Assembly (NCBI RefSeq): GCF_964355755.1 | Contig: NC_092676.1 | Coordinates: forward strand, 4,818,288-4,882,287 | Source: Antedon mediterranea | Taxonomy: Eukaryota > Echinodermata > Crinoidea > Comatulida > Antedonidae | Reading direction: 5' to 3' | Length of the DNA stretch: 64,000 nucleotides | Part shown: positions 36,901 to 48,900 of the stretch, piece after piece | Numbering within the stretch: position 1 is the first letter of the stretch | Layout: every line of letters starts with the position of its first letter | Made by a program: the position numbers and the translations under genes | The notes under the pieces: generated by a model | What the model was told of the DNA's origin: nothing | Databases searched by the model: none | What the model saw: the letters and a program-made list of their open reading frames with translations, nothing else

Positions 36901-39900
36901 TTAACTACCTAACTACTGAAAAAAAGTCTTCCTGGTTTTTATGGAAGAATTTTGCCAAATTTTGTATTTGACCATATTAAGGGAAATTCATGTTTTTTTG
37001 TCTCGATTTCTGTTACAAATATTTGATTTATGTACAATTGACCAAAAATTATATTTAAAATTCATGCCTGTACCTGAGCTTTAATAGGGTTCTACTTTAA
37101 AGGAAAGTGTTATTACCTTTCTGAGACTGGATAGTAGTTCATTGTTGTCTTTTTTTTGCACAGGCTACAGGACCTGAATACGCCTATAGTGGATCGTCGT
37201 GTTTCTATCATTTCAACTGGTTCACTGAGCTTGCCTGTGGCTTGGATGAAGAGGTAGTTACCAATGACTGTACAGTTAATAACCCAGCTACAGGTATTCA
37301 ATGTCTATCATTTTTCATAATTACAAATATCCTTAAAAATTGCAGTAACTACATTTTGTTTAATACTCAAACTCTCAAATTATTTAGCAAGCTTTTATTC
37401 ACTCTTTAAACATGTTTATACATTTTTATGTTTATCATACATACTGTTTATTGCAGTGACTGCCTCATAAACTTTGACATTGAACATTGAAACAAAAATT
37501 GAATCATTACATGCATTGTTTCAGTATAAATGCAGTTACTGCAGTAACTGAAGTAGAATAATTTGAACCTTGCTTCTCTCCAATTTGAAATGTCTGAAAG
37601 CCATGTAAAATCGTCATTACAAATTGAAAGTAATGTACATTCTGCATATGTCCTTATTCAAAAATGTCTACAGTGTCATAGAGAGAGGTGACTTCAAACT
37701 CATGCAAATTTTTAAGCATCCATGATGAATGCCAAATCATTCACAGACAGACAGAGGTGATACAGTTGGCTGGTACTGTAGTTTTGTAACTATTTTTTGT
37801 TTTGTTTTTCAGGCTATCGATTTGATTTATCATCCTTAAACAAAGCTGGTGGATACTCTGTGTCTGGTGGTGGCTACATCTATAAACTAAACATCTGTGA
37901 AAAGCTTACAGGATCCGGTTGTACAGATGAAAATATAGGTAAAAACCTATGTACATACTTTTTAAAACTGTATTGTAAGTATAGTGTGAATGTGTGCTGG
38001 TCCATTTCGGCCCCTTTTTTGTGGACAGACGAACTAATGCCGCTTGGTGGTAGCTGTACGACAAAACAAATATGTTGTATTTCGACAACGTAATTCAGCC
38101 CAGTAAACTTCAGGTAGCATGTCATCCCCTCACATTTACATTTTTGTTTAGTTCCGTAGCTATGTAAAAGGGGTGCGGTTACGAGAAGGTAGCTCCTTGG
38201 TGGTGGCCATTGTTTATGCCCATTACCCCACATTAATTACTATTTTTGTAGAATCTCGTAGATATTCAATAATGTAATAGAAAGATTGATCTAGTGTGTA
38301 TCAATGTGAATGTGTGTCAAAAAGTTGTCGTGTTGAAATGTAACGAAGCATACTCTGCGATATTGTCAAAACCTAGTCTATTATTTGAATAAATCAATAA
38401 TCTTTTATTTCAACACCATAGAAAATACAAACAATACAAAAGAAAACAAAAGCATCAGCAAAATTCAAAAACTTAAAACACAATGCTCTCAGTATTATCA
38501 TCTGTGTAGAATAAAATACAAAAATCTTTTATAGCAAAAAAAAAAAAAGCCATATAAGATACAGACAGTAATACAAAAGCATCAGTAACATTCCAAGTAT
38601 TAAAAAAATTGTACTGTACTCATCATTCATTCACTCTACTCTACATCACTCACTCTCACTCAATCTTTTCATCTTAACGTGTCTTCCTTCTCTGTGCTTG
38701 ACATTAAAACTGCCCTTAAGATGTAACCTATAATTTATTACATTTATATTAATTATTATAATAATAATAACAATAATCACAATAACAATAATTACAATAA
38801 TTAAAAAAATAATAACTACTACAGTAGTAATGACTATAATTTTTATGTGTTTAAATTTTAAATGTAAATATGTATTATTATGTATGATGTATGATGTAGT
38901 ATGTTTAAGCGGATATTAGCCCTTGATGGCATTTGCAGCAATAAAGAAATTGAATTGAATCATCCATATAGAATATAGCTCTGAGCTCTTGGGATTTGTT
39001 TGGTCATATTCACAGGTGTGTGTCAACAAAAACCAGCTGGTGCAGGCACGCCACATTCTTACGACGCAGGCCACTTCAACAAACGTCTTTCATTCGACGA
39101 CGGCATTCTCATGTTGAATTACGAAGGCGGAAAGCCTTGCCATCGCGGACAGTTTAACAGAAGTTCGATCATAAACTTTGTATGTCCACACACGGACGGG
39201 GTCATAGGTCAGCCACAGTTTGTAGACGAATCTGAGGACTGTACGTACTATTTTTCATGGCATACGTCACTAGCATGTGAAAACCAGGTAAGAAAAACTT
39301 TTTTTAAAATTTCTTCTCGACTGCTGCATATCCTCAAATATAATGTATTTATAATTTTTTTACCCATTTCTACTGATAATATTTACTAAGTTTATATCAT
39401 CATTTATGTTGTCATTACACCATATGTTATATTAAATACAGATTTTAAATAAATCAATCAATAATAATAAATAGTTCCATTTCTGCTGTTAAAAAATATT
39501 ATAAATGCATTTAGAATACAAACCCTCACTTTGGATACTGGAGCTGCGACGTTCATGTTCCTCGCGTGGTTGCTGAGCATTTCGATTCGCATGAGTGCTC
39601 ATGAAAGCGTCATAGCTCATTTCCTGAGCTCTGATTGGTTGCGCAATATTTCGCTTTGCAAAAAGTAGAAACAATTCGAACTAGTAAATTTCGCTGAAGC
39701 GAAAAATCAAAGGAACTAGAATTCGTCGAAGAAGGAAGTATGACAGACAGAAACGCGAATACGCATGTGCATAGCATGACGCTTTCGATTCACGCGAACA
39801 AATTCGCCTAGTGGAAAATCGGCTTTAAGGGGACACTTTTCCATGAAACAAATGAAGGACAATATATTTAGCACTATGGCCACCAGAAAAGTACAGAAGA

Positions 39901-42900
39901 CAACTAGTACTTAGGGGACACTTTGTGGTTCCCAAAGTTGTCTCCTAATAGGGGTTCTACTTTAAAAAAAAATATACCATTTATTTTAGTACATCTGTTA
40001 GAGCTACCCTTGTAAAAAAAAGTTGAATAAATAAATAAATAAATAAATACTCTATGACTATATTAAGAATTGTTTAATCCAACAATTTTGGCACACATGG
40101 CGTTTCATACCTATACTTACTGGATACTAGATCTGGTTAAAAACAAAAATTGAAAAATGTCTTAACCTAAAAGATGGGGTATAAATATTACTTATATTTA
40201 AAAAACGATTACTGAAAAAGATTGTTTAGATACAAGTTGTAAATGTAGTTTATTTTCCTAGATTTCTTGCAAGGCAACGAACGGTGACACCACCATTGAC
40301 CTTTCACCTTTAGTCAACGAGCAAGGATATTATCTGTCAAGAAACATGGATCCATATCAAAGATTATCTGCGATATATTTGAATCCATGTCGACCTTTGA
40401 ACCCTATACCTGGAACCAGATGTCCACCAAGTGCAGCTGGCTGTGTAGTTGCAGAAGGGAAATCCCCATTTGTAAGTGTTTTATATTATATGCAAAATAT
40501 TTTACATATTCGTATCCCACCTGTCTATACAAATTCTATTAAAACAGATTACTTTAGTACTAAACATTGTTGATCTGAGTGCAACACACTTATAATATGT
40601 GAAACATATATTTTATAAGAAAAAATCTCAATCGATATCAAAGCAATCATAACCTTGTTAAAACAAGGCCATATACATGGCTTCAGTTGCATGCTCAAGT
40701 TAGTGTTTACCGACGAACCGACCGACATAGTGAGCTAAATTTCATTATCGTTGTGAAAAGTGTACAAGACTGTCTCTGTCCACAAAAGTTTGTGCGCAGT
40801 CTATTAGATGAGCATACAGTGTGTACTGTGGCGATGTGACTGCCGCGACAATGTATATTATTTTGTGCTTGATATGTGTGGTGATGATTAGCAAATAAAT
40901 TGCTTGCATACTTCATAAACTGTTTTATACTTTTAATAAACCACTTAATTTCACGTACTTGTAAATATTTCAGAGCATTGGTAAACTGAGCAGTCCACCA
41001 GTTCTGTATGACAATGGCACCGTGACGTTAACTTACACCAATGGCAGCAAATGTGATGAAAATAAAAACTACACCACCATCATTCAGTTCTCCTGTAAAC
41101 CTGGTACCTCAGAAGTGAGTAGCTCTATTTGGAGTTCAACTATACTGTTGATTCTAGAAGGAAATTATGTTCAATTTTATTCTCATTAAAACAATGTAAC
41201 ATACAAAATACTGAACTTTGTGTATTGAAAAATTACATACTAACAATATATTATATATACAGTATAAAAAATAAATAAATCTATAATCAAATTACTGAAT
41301 AAAATGACAATGCTGTGGATATCATCGGGTGGATCTCAATGAAGATGCAAAATAAAATTAAAGCAAAAAGCTAAATAAAAATGATAAAGTAAAACAGCCA
41401 GAAAAAGTTGCAGAGCTTTCAGGCAACACTTGCCCTTCATTGGTGCAGTCGACCAATTTAAAAAAAAATAAAAACATATAAATATAAACAATAAAAACTT
41501 TATACCCGGAGCAACCCTTAAAAGCTCTGTAAGCTCAAACTTTATGTAACAAAAAAATGTGATGTGCCCATATATGGACACAATGATGTCATATCACTAC
41601 CCTATATAGGCACATCACTACCATATTGGGGCACATCACACTTTTTTTGTCAAACTAGTTTGATAGTGTAGACAGAGCTTAAGTCCTAACTACATCAACT
41701 TTTTAAAATTGTGTTTACAGGGAATTCCAGAGTTAACCAGTGTATATGATTGTACCTATCGTTTCATCTGGATGACTAATCGGGTGTGTCCGCCATCTAA
41801 ATCTGACCCAATAACGACTGACTGCAAATTCATGGCTGCAAACTTGGATTATACGTTCGATTTGACTCCTCTCTCGTCGAAAGTAGAAGAGGTGGGTATA
41901 TTGAATATCAGAACAAGCAGAACATCATGAACTTTTTTTACCATTTAATATGTTATCACTATAAACATCAACAACATCAATCATATCACCATTATCTAAC
42001 ACTATCATCACCATTATGTTATCACTATCATCACCATTATTTTATCATTATCATCAACATCAGTATCACTATCTAACACTATCATCACCATTTGTTATCA
42101 CTATCATCAACATCAGTATCACCATTATCTAACACTATCATCACCATTATGTTATCATTTTCATCAACATCAATATTATCATTATGTATCCGCATCAACA
42201 CCAGCATCCTATTATATATTGTTATCATCTAAACCATTATAGGCAATTCAATAGATTATTGTAAAGTCTATTGCATACTTATTTATCTTAATGATTTCAT
42301 GTAGTTACCTGAAGGATACTCTATACATGTCTGCCAGTCTGTATCTTCGGAGTGTGATGGAGCTGTGTGCCAAAAAGGGACATCACTTGGTAGTGCTAAA
42401 AGTCAGGAGTTCTCTTATAATGGTCATAACTTAAAGGTCGTGTATAGTAATGGAGATAGTTGTCCGCATGGTAAGTTCTAAAGGCACTTAGACTTTGTAA
42501 CTAACATTTGAATGGCAGTAAAACAATAGGGAGGTTTGTAAACTTCCGAATACGATAACGAAAAAGAATACGCCATACATTTGTTGAACTTTTGAGCTGA
42601 TCCCTCTTTCATATTTGTAAAGGGTATGAATATTAGCAGTCATATTCCAGGGTTCAATCCTGATCGAGTGTCAGAATTCAATCTTAATCGAAGGTCAGAA
42701 GTCAATCCTGATCGAGTGTCAGAATTCAATCCTGATCGAGTGTCAGAATTCAATCCTGATCTAGTGCCAGGCTTCAATCCTGACCTAGTGCCAGGCTTTA
42801 ATCCTGACCTAATGCTAGGGTTCAGTCCTGACCTAGTACCAGAGTTCAGTCCTGATCCAGTGCCAGACTTCAATCCTGACCTAGTGCCAGGCCTCAATCC

Positions 42901-45900
42901 TGACCTAGTGCCAGAGTTCATGAGTCCTGACCTAGTGCCAGGCTTCAATCCTGACCTAGTGCCAGAGTTCAGTATTGACCTAGTGCCAGAGTTCATGAGT
43001 CCTGACTTAGTGCCAGGCTTCAATCCTGACCACCACTGTTTTTACCCCACTTTCTAAGCCTCAAATAAGATTTAGTTTTAAAGCACGATATAGTTTATCA
43101 ATCTAGCAATTCTCCAGTTATGTGCTGCTGTTGGATGTGTATAAAATTAAACGCCAAAAATATTAAGCTAGTAATGTTATACAGATTTAAAGAAGAAATA
43201 ATTAAAATTAAGTATAAAAGTTTCTATAATTTTGTAATTTTTTTTAAAGGCGATGGAAAAAGACGATCAGAAATTATATTTGAATGTGATGAATCACAGG
43301 AACGAGGCAAACCTCAGCTAGTTACTGTGAGTTGATCTTAACCTAACTAGTTAGTACACTGTCTATTTTTTATGACAAAGGAGATAACTATAAATAGATA
43401 GGAAAAGAAAGACATATGTGTTGACCTTAAAATAGAAATAGGGTAGTTACAAAAAAACACATAGTGTGTTGACCATAGATTATAAAACTCTGGAACATTT
43501 TCATGTTTGTCATGATTTTAATTTTTTGAGGAATTCTCAATATTTACAGATTATGGCAATTAAACACATGTTTGTATCCACCTTGTTTAGTCTGCCAAAA
43601 AATGGCAAGCAATAACCAAATTACCAAAATAACCAGTTGAATATTTTGTCAATACAAATGTTAAAAATAGAATTTCAATCAATCAATTTGATTGAAATAT
43701 TTCTTTTCTTGAGAAATTGGGTTTACTTCGTAACCACTTATTTTTTATCATGACCACACACTGAACATGCAAAAATATTTAGAAATATAATTTAATATAA
43801 GTGTTTGACATTATTCATTAAAAACACATCCATCTTGTAACTTTAAAGCTACACTATCAAACTTGATGTGACAAAAAAATGATGATGTCATAGTACTACC
43901 ATATTTGGGAATATCACTACCATATTGACACATCACATTTTTTAGGTCAAACTAGTCTGATAGTGTAGACAGAGCATTATTAATAACTTAATCATCTTTG
44001 TTTTTTTTTTGTTACAGTCCGATGATGAAGCTTGTTTTTATTCCTTCATTTGGAAAAGTAACTTTGTGTGTCCTCCTATGCATCAACCATGTCATGTGGC
44101 CAATGGGAATAAATTATATGACTTGCATTCTTTATCACGACTAACGAGTAGTTGGGAAGTAAAAAGCAATAAAAAGAAAATGTTAGTTTTTTGAATCCCT
44201 GTCAATATCAAACTTTATGTGACAAAAAAATGTGTGATGTGCCCCTATATGGACATGATGATCTCTACCATATTTGGGCACATCACGCTTTTTTTTTTTC
44301 AAACTAGTTTGAGTGTAGACATAGAGTAAGGTATCATGTCAAAGTTACTCTACTGCAGTTACTGCAGTAACATATGATTTTAATTTATTTCAATTTATGT
44401 AGTTGCTACAAGAAACAGTGTGTATGAATACCTTTAAGAAGCAACTTGCTAAATAATCGTATAAACGGGTTTAAAAGTGAACAAAATGTAGTTACTGCAG
44501 TATCTGTAGTAGAATAATTTGTTATCATATTTTTGCTAAACTTTGTGTAGTTCTTAGATTTTTTAAATACTACAATATACTGACAGTTACTCTCATATTT
44601 CTGAAGAAGTGATATTTGAAATTTCTCTCTGGCTATTTACTTTCCGTTTTTATTAATAGCTTTTTCTAATTTTCTTAGGATTTGTATAGTTAAATAATAT
44701 ATTTATGTATCATGTACAATTAGAATAACTGTATCCTTATATAAAAGCATGCTGTTTCTAATTTTAAAAATAGTTCCTTCATGTCTTGAAGAATTTAAGG
44801 CTAGGCAAACATTAAAGCAGGCTGCAGCTGTGGATGTGATGAGATGTTCGCACACAATATGAGAGGTTCATGATACCTTTCATAATTTCGCCCTAACCCT
44901 ACCTTATGATCCAAATTTTCCCTGTTTGCATTAGTCTGTTTTGGATGTAGTTATCACCACAATTAATAACACTTTGGGAGAAATTGAAAGATGTTTGTTT
45001 ATTGATTAGAATATTATCTGTATCAAGTGTAGTTTTATGATCAGTCATCTAAGATATCTGTGTTTCATGACAAGTTCAAACCAGTTGTGCAATGTGCAGC
45101 CAAGGTTTTTTTTAGCAGTATATAGACCTCTCTTGTTTTATGAAAGACTTAGGTGGTTTGAATTTGGATATTATAATGTTATGACGTTAAAAAGCTGATA
45201 TTTTTTACATTCTTTAAGAAAAAAAACTTGTCTGTATCAAGTGCAGTTTTATGATCAATCATCTAAGATACTTGCATCTGTGTTTCATGACTTCAAACCC
45301 GTTGTGCAGCCAAGGTTTTTTTTAGCAGTATAGACTACCTCGCTTGTTTTATGAAAGATTTAGGTTGTTGTTTAAAAGGTTTGAATGAGTACTTTATTGG
45401 ATATGATAATGTTAAGATGTTAAAAAGCTGGTATTTTTTTACATTCTTTAAGAAAATGAGTTGAATGAGTCAACATTTTTTAATTGACGACCACCCACTC
45501 ATTCAGACCTCATTGTCGATGCTTTGTATGCATTAATATTTTATAATTTACTGTTGTTCTGTCATTATTTAGTTTTTATGTAAACATTTGTACAGCCATA
45601 ATGAATGGACCAAAGGGCTGTGACGAGTCTGCTGCAGTATGCTCGGAAGATGGCAATGTAGTGGAGATCCTAGGAAAGGAGTACACACAAATATTGATTA
45701 CAGGTAATGACCCATAGCAGGGTTCTCTTGTATTACGGAACATCCATATATGGAAACAGAGATACAGTAAATAATACGAAAGTACACACAAAATACACCA
45801 AAATAATTTTGCCTGAAATTATGTGAAACTCATTGGAAAAAGACCAAAAGTATGAAAAAATTAAAGCCCCACACCACAAAAAAAACCCTCAGACCACACC

Positions 45901-48900
45901 CCCCCCCCCCCTAAAAAAAAAAGAAAGCACAGAGGAAAGATTCCCAAAAGGCTACCAACCTAATCCCTTTCTAGTAGCTAGTAGGTCTCCTATTGCGTTG
46001 ATTGGAGAATATTTAGAAAATAATGTAATAAAAAAACGTTTTGGTAAACCAATTGTTAAGTACTTACTTGCTACCTGTCTGTCATTTGCGTGACCAAGGC
46101 TACTAAAAATAGCCGAAACATAGCAAGTATGTACTTGAAAATTGGTTTACCAAAAAGTTAAAATTTATTTATAAAATATTAATGTAAAACCAGATAAAAT
46201 TTTTCAAGAAAAACAATGTCCTTAAAAATTGAGTAAAAATACAACTTTAGAAAATATTAAATTACAATCAATACTAATAAAATTTGATTGCAATATCATT
46301 GAAAAATAGATGTTTATATACAATAAATAGATTAAGTAAAAAATCTTGAAAGAAATTTTGATTTGTAAGTTGTAATATTTCCCTCTGTATATTATTTTAT
46401 AGATGCTGATACTAATAGTCTACAGATGGACTTCAAAGAAGGGAAAAGTACAGAATGTTCAGGAAAAAACGTTGACACAGCAATAACTTTTACTTGCGGT
46501 AAAAAGATTGGTACACCAGATTTTACAGGGTATGCTGGTTTTTTTTCATACAATAGAAGGCCAGGGGACACTGTAGGGACCCAACAAAGTTTCCCCCTGA
46601 ATAGGGCGGACATAAGACACCTATTCAGCAAATTTTTTTTTTCATACAATAGACGGCCAGGAGACACTGTAGGGACCCAACAAAGTTTCCCCCTGAATAG
46701 GGCGGACATAAGACACCTATTCAGCAAATTTTTTTGTTCATACAATAGACGGCCAGGAGACACTGTAGGGACCCAACAAAGTTTCCCCCTGAATAGGGCG
46801 GACATAAGACACCTATTCAGCAAATTTTTTTGTTCATACAATAGACGGCCAGGAGACACTGTAGGGACCCAACAAAGTTTCCCCCTGAATAGGGCGGACA
46901 TAAGACACCTATTCAGCAAATTTTTTTTTTCATACAATAGACGGCCAGGAGACACTGTAGGGACCCAACAAAGTTTCCCCCTGAATAGGGCGGACATAAG
47001 ACACCTATTCAGCAAATTTTTTTTTTCATACAATAGACGGCCAGGGGACACTGTAGGGACCCAACAAAGTTTCCCCCTGAATAGGGCGGACATAAGACAC
47101 CTATTCAGCAAATTTTTTTGTTCATACAATAGACGGCCAGGGGACACTGTAGGGACCCAACAAAGTTTCCCCCTGAATAGGGCGGACATAAGACACCTAT
47201 TTAGCAAATTTTTTTTTTCATACAATAGACGGCCAGGAGACACTTTAGGGACCCAACAAAGTTTCCCCCTGAATAGGGCGGACATAAGACACCTATTCAG
47301 CAAATTTTTTTTTTCATACAATAGACGGCCAGGGGACACTGTAGGGACCCAACAAAGTTTCCCCCTGAATAGGGCGGACATAAGACACCTATTCAGCAAA
47401 TTTTTTTTTTCATACAATAGACAGCCAGGAGACACTGTAGGGACCCAACAAAGTTTCCCCCTGAATAGGGCGGACATAAGACACCTATTCAGCAAATTTT
47501 TTTGTTCATACAATAGACGGCCAGGAGACACTGTAGGGACCCAACAAAGTTTCCCCCTGAATAGAGCGGACATAAGACACCTATTCAGCAAATTTTTTTG
47601 TTCATACAATAGACGGCCAGGGGACACTGTAGGGACCCAACAAAGTTTCCCCCTGAATAGGGCGGACATAAGACACCTATTCAGCAAATTTTTTTGTTCA
47701 TACAATAGACGGCCAGGAGACACTGTAGGGATCCAACAAAGTTTCCCCCTGAATAGGGCGGACATAAGACACCTATTCAGCAAATTTTTTTTTTCATACA
47801 ATAGACGGCCAGGAGACACTGTAGGGACCCAACAAAGTTTCCCCCTGAATAGGGCGGACATAAGACACCTATTCAGCAAATTTTTTTTTTCATACAATAG
47901 ACGGCCAGGAGACACTGTAGGGACGCAACAAAGTTTCCCCCTGAATAGGGCGGACATAAGACACCTATTCAGCAAATTTTTTTTTTCATACAATAGACGG
48001 CCAGGAGACACTGTAGGGACCCAACAAAGTTTCCCCCTGAATAGGGCGGACATAAGACACCTATTCAGCAAATTTTTTTTTTCATACAATAGACGGCCAG
48101 GAGACACTGTAGGGACCCAACAAAGTTTCCCCCTGAATAGGGCGGACATAAGACACCTATTCAGCAAATTTTTTTTTTCATACAATAGACGGCCAGGAGA
48201 CACTGTAGGGACCCAACAAAGTTTCCCCCTGAATAGGGCGGACATAAGACACCTATTCAGCAAATTTTTTTTTTCATACAATAGACGGCCAGGAGACACT
48301 GTAGGGACCCAACAAAGTTTCCCCCTGAATAGGGCGGACATAAGACACCTATTCAGCAAATTTTTTTTTTCATACAATAGACGGCCAGGAGACACTGTAG
48401 GGACCCAACAAAGTTTTTCCTCTGAATAGGGCGGACATAAGACACCTATTCAGCAAATTTTTTTTTTCATACAATAGATGGCCAGGAGACACTGTAGGGA
48501 CCCAACAAAGTTTCCCCCTGAATAGGGCGGACATAAGACACCTATTCAGCAAATTTTTTTTTTCATACAATAGACGGCCAGGGGACACTGTAGGGACCCA
48601 ACAAAGTTTCCCCCTGAATAGGGCGGACATAAGACACCTATTCAGCAAATTTTTTTTTTCATACAATAGACGGCCAGGAGACACTGTAGGGACCCAACAA
48701 AGTTTCCCCCTGAATAGGGCGGACATAAGACACCTATTCAGCAAATTTTTTTGTTCATACAATAGACGGCCAGGAGACACTGTAGGGACCCAACAAAGTT
48801 TCCCCCTGAATAGGGCGGACATAAGACACCTATTCAGCAAATTTTTTTGTTCATACAATAGACGGCCAGGAGACACTGTAGGGACCCAACAAAGTTTCCC

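Noticed and set aside
42626-43057. 143-codon frame with NPDLVPGF repeats
   Set aside because: 24-base tandem unit in an intron, and the opposite strand is equally open. Not a gene.
42471-43249. Hidden fibronectin type II exon in intron 32
   Set aside because: No Cys/Trp pattern of that module is visible in any frame, and exons 32 and 33 already join in phase.
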